Below, piece by piece: positions 10,364 to 21,509 of a stretch of 64,000 bases of DNA. Each line of letters starts with the position of its first letter. The stretch's first letter is position 1. The translations under genes were made by a program, and so were the position numbers. The stretch spans positions 53,801,328 through 53,865,327 of the forward strand of contig JAVIAB010000051.1 in assembly GCA_032433765.1 (NCBI GenBank), read 5' to 3'. The notes beneath the pieces are model-generated. The model was not told the DNA's origin. It saw only the letters and a list, made by a program, of their open reading frames with translations, and made no database searches. This DNA comes from Megaustenia siamemsis. Its lineage: Eukaryota > Mollusca > Gastropoda > Stylommatophora > Ariophantidae.

Positions 10364-11325
10364 TTGTTTTGTTTGTTTCTGTAGGCCAGATCTTTGTTGT
10401 TTTGTTTGTTTCTGTAGGCCAGCTCTGTGTTGTTTTGTTTGTTTCTGTAAGCCAGATCTGTGTTGTTTTGTTTGTTTCTGTAGGCCAGCTCTGTGTTGTT
10501 TTGTTTGTTTCTGTAGGCCAGCTCTGTGTTGTTTTGTTTGTTTCTGTAAGCCAGATCTGTGTTGTTTTGTTTGTTTCTGTAAGCCAGATCTGTGTTGTTT
10601 TGTTTGTTTCTGTAGGCCAGCTCTGTGTTGTTTTGTTTGTTTCTGTAAGCCAGCTCTGTGTTGTTTTGTTTGCTTCTGTAAGCCAGATCTGTGTTGTTTT
10701 GTTTGTTTCTGTAGGCCAGCTCTGTGTTGTTTTGTTTGTTTCTGTAAGCCAGATCTGTGTTGTTTTGTTTGTTTCTGTAAGCCAGCTCTGTGTTGTTTTG
10801 TTTGTTTCTGTAGGCCAGATCTGTGTTGTTTTGTTTGTTTCTGTAGGCCAGCTCTGTGTTGTTTTGTTTGTTTCTGTAGGCCAGCTCTGTGTTGTTTTGT
10901 TTGTTTCTGTAAGCCAGCTCTGTGTTGTTTTGTTTGTTTCTGTAAGCCAGCTCTGTGTTGTTTTGTTTGTTTCTGTAGGCCAGCTCTGTGTTGTTTTGTT
11001 TGTTTCTGTAAGCCAGATCTGTGTTGTTTTGTTTGTTTCTGTAGGCCAGCTCTGTGTTGTTTTATTTGTTTCTGTAAGCCAGATCTGTGTTGTTTTGTTT
11101 GTTTCTGTAAGCCAGCTCTGTGTTGTTTTGTTTGTTTCTGTAGGCCAGATCTGTGTTGCTTTGTTTGTTTCTGTAAGCCAGCTCTGTGTTGTTTTGTTTG
11201 TTTCTGTAAGCCAGCTCTGTGTTGTTTTGTTTGTTTCTGTAAGCCAGCTCTGTGTTGTTTTGTTTGTTTCTGTAAGCCAGCTCTGTGTTGTTTTGTTTGT
11301 TTCTGTCAGCCAGCTCTGTGTCTCA
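10364..11325. repeat. 33 bp minisatellite, ~29 copies
   Basis: Unit theme 'ttgttttgtttgtttctgta' + 'agccagctctgtg'. Copies differ almost only at two sites, taAgcc/taGgcc and cagCtc/cagAtc (the latter creates AGATCT). Because 33 is a multiple of 3, a 347-codon open frame (10369-11412) runs through the array with an 11-residue repeat of the type V-V-L-F-V-S-V-S-Q-L-C. I regard that frame as an artefact: the repeat has uniform base-level identity, no start context and no flanking domain. Confidence 0.95.
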
Positions 11326-11644
11326 AGCGAAGTCCGGAGTGACCGAATTTTGCTTGAATATCACATTTCCAGGTTCTCTCACCGGCAGGCATGTGCCAGG
11401 TCTCAGGTTTAACTTTACAGAAATCTTTCTCCGACATCAGAGTTACTCTCATTGTTTTCTCATCGTCGAGAGTTTCACTTTTTATTTTGGTAAATTTGTT
11501 CCGATCAATCTGCCCGGGAAGTGGCCATTTTGGCCTACTCTTTTTGATTTCCAACTGCTAAGAGTTCTTTACTGTGCGCAGCATGCACTGTTGTCTAAGA
11601 GGGCTAGGCATCAGACCTCACTACCCATAGACCAGGGAGGGTAA
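11326..11644. other. Unique spacer between two arrays
   Basis: GC-richer unique sequence with open frames on both strands (119 codons plus, 82 codons minus). None resembles a known family. It separates the 33 bp and 35 bp arrays. Confidence 0.5.
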
Positions 11645-12352
11645 TGTACTAATGTCCATATTGTGATATAAGAAAATAATGTACCAATGTCAATATCGTA
11701 ATATATTAAGATAATGTGCCAATGTCAATATTGTAATATAAAAAATAATGTACCAATGTCAATATCGTAATATATTAAGATAATGTGCCAATGTCAATAT
11801 CGTAATATAAGAAAATAATGTACCAATGTCAATATCGTAATATAAGAAAATAATGTACCAATGTCAATATCGTAATATAAGAAAATAATGTACCAATATC
11901 AATATGGTAATATAAGAAAATAATGTACCAATGTCAATATCGTAATATAAGAAAATAATGTACCAATGTCAATATCGTAATATAAGAAAATAATGTACCA
12001 ATGTCAATATCGTAATATAAGAAAATAATGTACCAATGTCAATTATATGTCAATATCGTAATATAAGAAAATAATGTACCAATGTCAATATCGTAATATA
12101 AGAAAATAATGTACCAATGTCAATATCGTAATATAAGAAAATAATGTACCAATGTCAATATCGTAATATAAGAAAATAATGTATCAATGTCAATATCATA
12201 ATATATTAAGATAATGTACCAATGTCAATATTGTAATAGAAGAAAATAATGTACCAATGTCAATATCGTAATATATTAAGATAATGTACCAATGTCAATA
12301 TTGTAATAGAAGAAAATAATGTACCAATGTTAATATCGTAATATAAGAAAAG
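11645..12352. repeat. 35 bp minisatellite, ~20 copies
   Basis: Unit theme 'aataatgtaccaatgtcaa' + 'tatcgtaatataagaa'. A minor variant with 'atattaagataatgt' occurs in the first and last few copies, and the middle copies are nearly identical, which suggests central homogenisation. One copy (~12035-12060) carries a partial internal duplication. The period is not a multiple of 3 and no long frame is open. Confidence 0.95.
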
Positions 12353-12650
12353 GAAGTTATAGTAAACAGAACTTAATTATGTTTATTATTTTTTCCTGGA
12401 TATGTTGATTTTGTGTTTGTGTTTTGAGCCTGGCTGAAATATTAACTTGTAGTGCCTGCGTGTTGTTGTTGTGGTCGTTGCTGTTCCGTGACTGTAGTGT
12501 GAGTATTCCTTAATGTAGTTGACATAAAACAATGCTCTCTTCTTTTATTTGACTACAGACCTACACAATAATCACCGCTTCACTCGTCATGTGGTGTCTT
12601 GGCGGATAACGACACGTTCCTTTTATTGTGCTGGTCCATGACATTATAGT
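12353..12650. other. Unannotated spacer
   Basis: AT-rich sequence with a short TTG run near 12462. No gene seen. Confidence 0.5.
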
Positions 12651-12999
12651 AAAGATAAAGGTAAAAGTACGAGACTTGAATCAGCGTCTTAGCACGCCAG
12701 TTTTCACCCAAATGTGCTAGGCCGACTGTCCAGAAGTGCTCGGAGACTTCTGGATAGTGTCGCTTCAAGCATCGAAACTCACGATGCGAGACGACATTCC
12801 TCACCTTCCCAGAGCACTACCCTGGTCCATATTTCTGCCAGCGGCTGTGCCGACCCGGGGCGGGGGGTGGGGTGGGGGGGAGGATTTGTTTTCTGCAACT
12901 ACAAATAAACACACTGCTTCCAGCGGGAATCGAACACGGGTTGTCCGAACGTCGCTAGCCCAGTCGTGTGGTTTTACCAGCAAGGCCACCGAGGCGCCC
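12651..12999 (-). mobile_element. SINE2, near complete
   Basis: A second tRNA-derived SINE. The head at the right end reads, on the minus strand, GGCGCCTCGGTGGCCTTGC with a B-box-like GTTCGATTCCC (12924-12934 reversed). The body includes a G/C-rich run (12856-12882). The sense 3' end is T-rich (gtacttttacctttatcttt). Near-matching target duplications, acattatagt (12641-12650) and aaattatagt (13000-13009), flank it. A short open frame on the minus strand (G-A-S-V-A-L-L-V-K) is a translated SINE head and not a gene. Confidence 0.8.
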
Positions 13000-13084
13000 A
13001 AATTATAGTCCCCAAAATCAATCTCACGCAATTTATCTCTCTTTAACTGATTCTGCAGTGTTCCGTTATATTGTTCTTGGTAAG

Positions 13085-13955
13085 TTTCTCTTTCGTTTGA
13101 GCTCCTGGTCTATTGCATGGCCTTGTTTTACAATTAGAACTTTCGTTTGAGCTCCTGGTCTATATTGCATGGCCTTGTTTTACAATTAGAACTTTCGTTT
13201 CAGCTCCTGGTCTATTGCATGGCCTTGTTTTACAATTAGAACTTTCGTTTGAGCTCCTGGTCTATATTGCATGGCCTTGTTTTACAATTAGAACTTTCGT
13301 TTGAGCTCCTGGTCTATTCCCTGGCCTTGTTTTACAATTAGAACTTTCGTTTGAGCTCCTGGTCTATTGCATGGCCTTGTTTTACAATTAGAACTTTCGT
13401 TTGAGCTCCTGGTCTATTCCCTGGCCTTGTTTTACAATTAGAACTTTCGTTTGAGCTCCTGGTCTATTCCCTGACCTTGTTTTACAATTAGAACTTTCGT
13501 TTGAGCTCCTGGTCTATTGCATGGCCTTGTTTTACAATTAGAACTTTCGTTTGAGCTCCTGGTCTATTCCCTGGCCTTGTTTTACAATTAGAACTTTCGT
13601 TTGAGCTCCTGGTCTATTGCATGGCCTTGTTTTACAATTAGAACTTTCGTTTGAGCTCCTGGTCTATTCCCTGGCCTTGTTTTACAATTAGAACTTTCGT
13701 TTGAGCTCCTGGTCTATTCCCTGACCTTGTTTTACAATTAGAACTTTCGTTTGAGCTCCTGGTCTATTCCCTGGCCTTGTTTTACAATTAGAACTTTCGT
13801 TTCAGCTCCTGGTCTATTCCCTGACCTTGTTTTACAATTAGAACTTTCGTTTGAGCTCCTGGTCTATTCCCTGGCCTTGTTTTACAATTAGAACTTTCGT
13901 TTGAGCTCCTGGTCTATTCCCTGGCCTTGTTTTACAATTAGAACTTTCGTTTTGT
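13085..13955. repeat. 50 bp minisatellite, ~17 copies, with higher-order pattern
   Basis: Unit theme 'gagctcctggtctattccct' + 'ggccttgttttacaattaga' + 'actttcgttt'. The main variable site reads 'gcatgg', 'ccctgg' or 'ccctga', and two early copies have an extra TA. Reading that site, the series gca, ccc-g, gca, ccc-g, ccc-a occurs twice in succession (copies 4-8 and 9-13), a 250 bp higher-order period. Confidence 0.93.
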
Positions 13956-14069
13956 GACTTTTTCCTGTCAGCCGTACTGGCCCTACGTTCCTAGTGTTCT
14001 TCTTCCGATATAACGAGATCCCTTACTGCTTGTTTCCATGTTCTAATAGGGATATCGACTCAATGTTGT

Positions 14070-14420
14070 CGGTGTAGTGTAGGTCTTGCTGAATGTAGTT
14101 ATTTAGAGTGGTGTACATCTTGTTTATAATCAATTTAAAATAGTGTAGATTTTATTCTTAAAGAATTTAAAGTTGCGTAAGGCTTGTTGTTAGTGGGTTT
14201 AAAGTAGTGTAGGGTTTGTTGAATGTAATATAGTAGATTTAGGGAATTCAACGTTTTATTTGTAGTGAATTAACAATAATATAGGTCTTGCTTTTAAAGG
14301 ATATGGAGTAATGTAGGTTTCTTTAATGTACTAAATGTAAATAATTGTGAGTCCTACTAAGTGTAGACAATTTAAAGAAACGTAGGTTTCGTTTAATATA
14401 TCTGTGGTGAGTACAGTAAA
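14070..14420. repeat. Degenerate ~40 bp repeat
   Basis: Loose reiteration of 'tttaaagtagtgtaggttt' with 'tgttgaatgta', recognisable about eight times but heavily diverged. It is probably an old minisatellite. Confidence 0.5.
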
Positions 14421-14467
14421 GGCCACACACTATTATTTTGTTTTCTATCATTAGGGTATATTTTTTT

Positions 14468-14523
14468 CAGAGAGCTGCTCAAGTACATCAGCACATATAA
14501 TATTTAATTGACTCACTCCATCG

Positions 14524-14569
<46 letters not shown>

Positions 14570-14848
14570 CTGCGTGTCCTACACATATATCTATCCATCT
14601 ATACGTATATGCCTACCTAACTACCGACCCCCACCAACTAACCTGCCTGCCTGCCTACCTATCTATCTACCTACCTATCTACCTACCTACCTACCTACCT
14701 ACCTACCTACCCACCTACCTACCTACCTACATACCTACATACCTACATACATACCTACCTACCTACATTTTCAGAGAGCTGCTCAACTACATGAGAACAT
14801 ATACTATTCAATTGACTCACTCCATCGCTACCTCTCTCTCCACCTGCT
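14468..14848. repeat. ~303 bp tandem duplication carrying (CT)n and (CTAC)n
   Basis: The phrase 'tttcagagagctgctcaa' followed by '..acatata.tatt.aattgactcactccatcgct' occurs at 14466 and again at 14769, 303 bp apart. Between them lie (CT)n at ~14519-14567 and a CTAC/CCTA tetranucleotide run at ~14640-14768. Confidence 0.85.
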
Positions 14849-15470
<622 letters not shown>

Positions 15471-16046
15471 ACCTATATACCTGTCCGTCTATTTGACTAT
15501 GAGTTTGTCTACCTGTTTTCTTTAAATTTCCTTTCTCGTTGTTTTTTATTCACTTGGTCGCACTCAATTTCTCTTTCATTTCCTATCTTTAACTCTGTCT
15601 CTTTCCATTTTTCTTAGTTCCCAATTGTTCCGCTTCTCCTTTCCCTTCTATTTTTTTTAAAACTCTACAACAGTTTCTTTCTATCTACGTCTCTTCTCCT
15701 TGCTTGCTAAAATGAGAAAGCAACAAACACAAACTAAAAGCTTTAACATAATTATCAGCAGAGTGCTTTCTCCTTAATTTAAGGGGAAAAAAACAAGTTG
15801 AAACAGTAACAACATCGCAATTATGTTTATGACATGATAGTTGATGAAGAGTGATGCTGAAGGACAGTTTCATTTGCTTAAATGTGAATTTAATGTTTAA
15901 TTTATTATTTTACTAAGATTACATTTAATTGACTTTCAATATAGTATGTCAAAATAGCACGTACAACATAATTTGTAGGTTACGCACATACGAAGGAATG
16001 TACTTGTAATTGAATAAATGTGTATAAGTATAGTGTGTGTATAATG

Positions 16047-16049
<3 letters not shown>
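15471..16049. other. Unannotated AT-rich stretch
   Basis: Pyrimidine-rich to ~15700, then AT-rich. No gene. At 16018-16050 phrases such as 'gtataagtatagtgtgtg' foreshadow the heptamer array further right. Confidence 0.5.

Positions 16050-16100
<51 letters not shown>
16050..16100. repeat. (TA)n microsatellite
   Basis: About 25 TA units directly at the 3' tail of the minus-strand SINE1 copy. Confidence 0.95.
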
Positions 16101-16107
<7 letters not shown>

Positions 16108-16341
16108 GTAAAAAAGTAAGTAAAGAGCCTCTCACGCCAAGTGGCGTATAGAGAATATAGTGTTAGTGACCATCATTTGTACAGATCTTTGGCATATTAC
16201 TCCCGTGCAGCTTTACTTTCCCAGAAAAAAATCCGGTACCCATTTAAGGCTGGTTGAACCCGGAAGCCGTCGATCAGGATCGAACCCGACCTTTTGTCTT
16301 ATGTAGTTCAGTTCACTAACCACTGAGCTATCGCGGCTCCC
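16101..16341 (-). mobile_element. SINE1 copy (d)
   Basis: Minus-strand SINE1 with a good head (reverse of GGGAGCCGCGATAGCTCAGTG at 16322-16341) and B-box region 'ggatcgaaccc' (~16276). About 25 bases are deleted in the middle of the body, where 'tggcatattactcccgtgc' lacks the usual stretch between them. The sense tail contains ctttacttactttttt. It lies between TA-rich and heptamer repeats. Confidence 0.9.
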
Positions 16342-16342
16342 C

Positions 16343-16412
16343 ATAATATATATAGTATAAAGTATAATGTATAATGTATAAAGTATAGTGTATAATGTAT
16401 AATGCATAATTG
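16343..16412. repeat. Heptamer array, left part
   Basis: GTATAAA / GTATAAT heptamers, the same motif as the long array at 16941-17700. The LINE-A copy at 16413-16940 separates the two parts. Confidence 0.85.
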
Positions 16413-16940
16413 ATTAGGCAAAAGTGCTTTCCAAAAAATGAGGATGATACTATGCAATCCATTTTTGACAATCGAAACAAGAAAAAGAGTTCTTAAATGT
16501 TATGTAGAGTCAGTCTTAACATATGGATGTGAATCATGGACAAAAGGACAAGAAACAGGAAAATCACTGGAGTCTGTAGAAATGTGGTTTTACAGAAGAA
16601 TGTTGAGAATACTATGGACAGCTAAGGAGAGTAATGACAACGTTCTGAAAGAGGCCAGAGCAAAAAGAGAGCCAATTTCCAATATTAGGAAGAAACAATC
16701 ATATTTTTTTTGGCCATGTAATGAGAAGAGAACAACTGGAATATATTGTCATAGCTGGGAAAATTGAGGGGCGAAGAGACAGAGGAAAGCAAAGAGAAAA
16801 AATACCAGACAGCTTAAGAGAATGGCTTGACAGAAGGTCAAATACAGAAATGATAAATACCTGTCGAGATCGAAAATTGTGGAGAGACATAATCACCAAC
16901 GCCAGCAGGCCCGGTACTTTATGATGATGATGATGATGAT
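16413..16940 (+). mobile_element. LINE-A 3' end inside heptamer array
   Basis: Plus-strand 3' portion of an RTE-like LINE. The first ~109 codons read V-L-K-C-Y, L-T-Y-G-C-E-S-W-T (near 16520) and M-W-F-Y-R-R-M-L-R-I (near 16582). A frame change near 16715 leads to R-R-E-Q-L-E-Y-I-V, R-R-D-R-G-K-Q-R-E-K and a final A-S-R-P-G-T followed by TGA repeats (~16920-16940). RT core and endonuclease are missing. The heptamer array flanks it on both sides. Confidence 0.88.
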
Positions 16941-17700
16941 AATGTATAAAGTATAATGTATAATGTATAAAGTATAATGTATAATGTATAAAGTATAATG
17001 TATAAAGTATAAAGTATAATGTATAAAGTATAATGTATAATGTATAATGTATAAAGTATAAAGTATAATGTATAAAGTATAATGTATAATGTATAAAGTA
17101 TAATGTATAATGTATAAAGTATAAAGTATAATGTATAAAGTATAATGTATAATGTATAATGTATAAAGTATAATGCATAATGTATAAAGTATAAAGTATA
17201 ATGTATAATGTATAATGTATAATGTATAAAGTATAAAGTATAATGTATAAAGTATAATGTATAATGTATAATGTATAAAGTATAATGCATAATGTATAAA
17301 GTATAAAGTATAATGTATAATGTATAATGTATAAAGTATAATGTATAATGTATAAAGTATAAAGTATAATGTATAAAGTATAATGTATAATGTATAAAGT
17401 ATAATGCATAATGTATAAAGTATAAAGTATAATGTATAAAGTATAATGTATAATGTATAATGTATAAAGTATAAAGTATAATGTATAAAGTATAAAGTAT
17501 AAAGTATAATGTATAAAGTATAATGTATAATGTATAAAGTATAATGCATAATGTATAAAGTATTACGTACAATGTATAAAGTATTAAGTATAACATATAA
17601 AGTATAATGTATAAAGTATAATGTATAAAGTATAATGTATAAAGTATAAAGTATAATGTATAAAGTATAATGTATAAAGTATAAATGAAAATGTATAATA
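16941..17700. repeat. Heptamer array (GTATAAA/GTATAAT), ~108 copies
   Basis: A two-letter tandem array: each 7-mer is GTATAA followed by A or T, with rare GCATAAT variants. Open frames of 225-282 codons on the minus strand (H-Y-T-L-Y-I-I-type repeats) follow from the lack of stops in that composition and are not genes. Decay of the array is visible after ~17560. Confidence 0.96.
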
Positions 17701-18034
17701 TATAAAGGAAGGATCAGAACTAAAACATTACATGACAACAATTGAGTATAATATCCATGTTATCTGATGACGCATTGAACTCACACAGTTAGATCATCGC
17801 CCCGGATATCTCTGAGCATGCCCGCTGGTGGGGGACTGCCCAAAGTTTGTGACGTTTTCAGCATTGCGGGGACGTGTTTTGGGTATAATAGCGTCACATA
17901 GCTCAATACGTCACAATCATTTGCCATATTTTCAGGAAAACCCGTCAGCGGATAGGTTCAGAGATGACGGGGGCGAAGGTTAGATCAACAGGTAATAACT
18001 CTATTTATCTGACATCGTCCTTGACACGTGCTGG
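17701..18034. other. Unannotated spacer
   Basis: Unique sequence, GC-richer at 17790-17960. No gene or repeat recognised. Confidence 0.5.
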
Positions 18035-18272
18035 AACTTCTCTAATGGCTTGTTAGAAGTGACGAACTCTTCAAATGAACTGTTAGAAGTGACAAACTTC
18101 TCCAATGACTTGTTAGAAGTGACAAACTCTTCAAATGAACTGTCAGAAGTTACAAACTTCTCCAATGACTTGTTAGAAGTGACAAACTCTTCAAATGAAC
18201 TGTTAGAAGTTACAAACTTCTCCAATGACTTGTTAGAAGTGACAAACTCTTCAAATGAACTGTCTATTTTCA
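18035..18272. repeat. 60 bp (2 x 30 bp) minisatellite, ~4 copies
   Basis: Alternating 30 bp half-units: 'cttcaaatgaactgttagaa' + 'gtgacaaact' and 'ctccaatgacttgttagaag' + 'tgacaaactt'. Both strands stay open (84 codons plus, 116 codons minus). The minus frame gives a 10-residue repeat of the type S-S-F-E-E-F-V-T-S-N / K-S-L-E-K-F-V-T-S-N. There is no further evidence of coding. Confidence 0.9.
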
Positions 18273-18519
18273 TGTCTCTGATGGAATTTGTAAACAAAAA
18301 ATAAAATAAATAAATCACACCTGGGTCAGCGTGAACAATATGATTTAGCAAAATACAGATAATGTTTTAAATTACATGTTTATCTCCACTATCTTACACT
18401 TGTTTGATACCAAAGACAATCGGTATACAAGAAAGCGAAGCTGTCTATCGACTTTTGCTAAATGTGCTTTTTTTGTGTGTTGTCATGATGAGTTAACATG
18501 TTTTTAAAAGATTTCTGGA
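18273..18519. other. Unannotated spacer
   Basis: AT-rich, nothing recognised. Confidence 0.5.
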
Positions 18520-18838
18520 GGCGAAGGCGCGCCTCCCAGCATCAGAGCTGGAAGTTGTCCGCGACCCACAGCTGATGGCTTGCGCCAGGATCGGTGAAAC
18601 AAAAACCATCCAGACCCTGCTCCACCTCTCCGTGGTGCCTCCAGTAACAGACTAACGTGTCTAGTCTGGCCAAGCGAGCAGGGATCGAAGAGGGAAGACA
18701 ACCCGGTACTCAAAAATGTCGTGCTGAAGTCGGATGTTTTGGGCCGAAAGGCGCAAATATAACAGTTATACTGCAAACCACAACACAACGCAGACACGCC
18801 CACTTAACGTCCTTTTAAGGGCGGATGACGAAGAGGAA
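18520..18838 (-). repeat. Dispersed unknown repeat 'Rep-D', copy 1
   Basis: A GC-rich ~300 bp block. Its reverse complement shares several blocks with 28660-28945 in the same order: 'ccgcccttaaa' + 'a.gttaa.tgg.tgt', 'cgttgtgttgtggtt', 'cggccca.aacatccga' and 'gtcttccct..cgatc'. No TIR, A/B box or protein motif was found. It may be a SINE-like or non-autonomous element. A 99-codon minus open frame inside it is not recognisable. Confidence 0.7.
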
Positions 18839-19269
18839 TTCTACAGTCTACGAATACTCTAGAATACTTTAGTCATCGGGCGAACGTAAGCAAGCAAAAG
18901 ATTTCTGTCCTTACAGAATTATCTCTGCATTGATTTATGTTTGTCTCGTATCCTCTCTGTGTCCTTCTACACCTGATTCTCGGTAACATATCACATTTTT
19001 TTTCTTTGAAACTGCCCATCTAAATGTGGCTGCGAGAGAAGAATGCGGTAGTGCTGAAGATGCAGATCTGATCTACCAGCCTCTTCATCTTCGTCTAGAC
19101 CTGTTATATTATCGCTCCTAGTCGCACTCAAGATGTTCTCAAGATTGGGCTCTCTAGTTTCAAGTTCAACAAAAAGATTCGTCTTTTAACCGATCAGCTT
19201 CACAGTTGTTGCCCTTTTGTTTAGGTTTAGTTTATGGTTACAAGAGTCAGGGTTTCCAAACATGTCTTT
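18839..19269. other. Unannotated spacer
   Basis: Unique sequence without a recognisable gene. Confidence 0.5.
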
Positions 19270-19431
19270 TAGTGTGTGTGTGTGTGTATGCGTGGGTGTG
19301 TATGCGTGTGTGTGTGTCTGCGTGTGTGTGTATGTGTATGTGTGTGTGTGTGTGTGTGTGTTCTGCATGGGACAAGTTATCTACCTTTATTATTTAAAGT
19401 ATTGAAAATACTATCCACATTATCTCGTCCT

Positions 19432-19497
<66 letters not shown>

Positions 19498-19500
19498 ATC
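19270..19500. repeat. (TG)n-rich and (CT)n microsatellites
   Basis: Imperfect TG/CG run at 19272-19361 and a pure (CT)n run at ~19434-19495. Confidence 0.95.
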
Positions 19501-19678
19501 TTTCTCTCTTCATCCCATAACCTTAGGGCTCGTTGGAGCATTACTGAAAGATTTTGACAATCTATTCCCTCTTCCTGTATCTCGCTGTGTATGCGTACGT
19601 TGTCATTCTCTTTAATATACATATATATATATTTGTTCTCAGTCCCATACTAATTTTCATTTATATATATAATTTTCT

Positions 19679-19800
19679 GGGGGCCTCGGTAGCCTAGTTG
19701 GGAAAACCACTGACTGGGCTACAGGCGTTCGGACAACCCGTATTCGAGTCTCATTGGAAGCAGTGTGGATTGTAATCGTGGTTAGGAAAAATTCATTTTT
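19679..19800 (+). mobile_element. SINE2 head, truncated
   Basis: Matches the 5' part of the SINE2 at 12651-12999: GGGGGCCTCGGTAGCCTAG head, 'actgggcta' and 'gcgttcggacaacccg' blocks, B-box-like 'attcgagtctc' (~19743) and 'gaagcagtgtg'. It diverges after ~19795, so the body and tail are missing. Confidence 0.8.
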
Positions 19801-19841
19801 CAAATCAATCATTCATTTTCCAATATAGTAATATGTCACGT

Positions 19842-19846
19842 AAAAC

Positions 19847-19877
<31 letters not shown>

Positions 19878-20124
19878 AAAGTACCCCGGTCACTCCAAGT
19901 GGCATATAGGGAATATGGGTTAGTGACCATAAATTTCACATATCTTCGGCACATGATTTTTGGGGCAATGTGGTCGGTATTACGCCCGTGCCGCTTTACT
20001 TTCCCAGAAAAGAATCTGGTACCCATTAAAAGGCTAGTTGAACCGGAAGCCGTCGATTGTGATTGAACCCGTCCTCTTGTCCTTTTTCGTCCAGTTCACA
20101 AATCACTGAGCTATCGCGGCTACC
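19842..20124 (-). mobile_element. SINE1 copy (e) with long poly(T) sense tail
   Basis: Minus-strand SINE1. Its sense 3' end is a run of ~28 T (seen as A at 19848-19875) after 'ggggtactttaa'. The head at the right end keeps 'gagctatcgcggc'. Target duplications aatatgtcacgt (19830-19841) and aataggtcacgt (20125-20136), 11/12 matching, enclose the SINE and its tail. This shows the T run belongs to the element. Confidence 0.9.
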
Positions 20125-20204
20125 AATAGGTCACGTGCTGACGTCCTTATTGATTGCGTTTATGGTATCTTGTGTTCCAGGAATGATGTCTGATGCTACT
20201 CTTC

Positions 20205-20405
20205 ACAAAGTTTCTTCTTCTTCTACTACCTTTTTAGCTCCCAGTGGAGCATAGGTCTTCAACAAACACTTTCCAAGCCGTTCTGTTTATTGCCATTTTT
20301 TTAAAGATCATTCCATGTCTTCCTCATCATCTTCATCTCTGCCTCCATCTTTCTTCTCCAAGAATATCTTGGTCTTCCTCTTTGTCTTTTTCCTGGGGGG
20401 GGGGG
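20205..20405 (-). mobile_element. LINE-C 3' end (copy 1)
   Basis: The minus strand reads the LINE-C terminus. An R-G-R-P/W-R-R equivalent lies near 20360, then the Asn-rich middle, then V-F-V-E-D-L-C-S-T-G-S close to 20245, followed by an (AAG)n-like tail (seen as cttcttctt at 20215-20225). A G run (20394-20409) marks its inner end. The copy is short and 5'-truncated. Confidence 0.75.
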
Positions 20406-20814
20406 GGGGTTACAAAAAATAGTCTGTTTTTCTTCGGATTGCGTCATACATCTCTTAGACAGAGAGCCTTTATCTTTCCTGGGTGGCGGATTTACTTTTA
20501 TTTCACAAAGTTTAATTCGGTGTAAATGAAAATAGTGATAACTTTACAAAAAGTGCCGCCACCCTCCCCCACCCCCACCCTCTTTTCACTCCTCCAACCC
20601 ATCTTTCGTTGTATGATTGTATTTATTGAATTCTTTCATAATATTTAAAATTAAACTCGTTAAACATATTGTATATACTACCTTCAGTTCATGATGAACA
20701 CGATAAATGTCCAAAAATTTTTTCTCTCAAACAGAAGTCACCGCAGCTATAACGTTATTATTTCTATATTAAGTGCTTTTACGTTCGAATAGGGAGGGAG
20801 TGCCAGGTTCAATG
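20406..20814. other. Unannotated spacer
   Basis: C-rich phrase near 20560-20590, otherwise AT-rich. No gene recognised. Confidence 0.5.
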
Positions 20815-21295
20815 AAAAAATGTCGTCTGTAAATGCATTCGATGATTTTCTTGGGAAAAAAAATGTCGCCTGTAAATGCATTCGATGATTTTCTTGGGAA
20901 AAAAATGTCGCCTGTAAATGCATTCGATGATTTTGTTAAACAAATGTCGTCTGTAAATGCATTCGATGATTTTGTTTTAAAAAAAAATGTCGTCTGTAAA
21001 TGTATTCGATGATTTTGTTAAAAAAAATGTCGTCTGTAAATGCATTCGATGATTTTGTTAAACAAATGTCGTCTGTAAATGCATTCGATGATTTTGTTAA
21101 ACAAATGTCGTCTGTAAATGCATTGGATGATTTTGTTAAAAAAAAATGTCGCCTGTAAATGCATTCGATGATTTTGTTAAACAAATGTCGTCTGTAAATG
21201 CATTCGATGATTTTGTTTAAAAAAATGCCGTCTGTAAATGCATTCAATGGTTTTCTTGAAAACAATGTTTGTAAATGCTTTCGATGATTTTGTTG
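20815..21295. repeat. 39-43 bp minisatellite, ~12 copies
   Basis: Unit theme 'atgtcgtctgtaaatgcatt' + 'cgatgattttgttaaaca'. Unit length varies with an A run of 3-9 bases, plus cgtctg/cgcctg and ttgtt/ttctt variants. A 109-codon minus frame with I-I-E-C-I-Y-R-R-H repeats is an artefact. Confidence 0.93.
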
Positions 21296-21509
21296 TGCTC
21301 CTAAGCTATCTCCAGCGATACACTGTTTTCAGTGCTTTTTTCTCCACCTTATTTTTGGTGTGGTCTGTTTTATATTACAAATATGTGCATCCAATTAGAG
21401 CATCAAATAAAAATGTGGAAGCAAGAAAACATACGAGATAGACGTAGGTACCAGCTATTGAAATGACAAAAGAAACTGAACCGTAATTATGAAAACTGTT
21501 TCTATCCCA

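Noticed and set aside
10364..11325. CRISPR-like array (regular direct repeats)
   Set aside because: Repeats are contiguous with no unique spacers, in a eukaryotic setting with no cas genes.
10369..11412. 347-codon ORF with an 11-residue repeat
   Set aside because: It is a 33 bp minisatellite read in frame. Identity is at the DNA level, both sides lack domains, and similar frames occur in other arrays with periods divisible by 3.
12801..13031. 76-codon minus ORF (G-A-S-V-A-L-L-V-K...)
   Set aside because: It is the translated head of SINE2, a common source of false gene calls.
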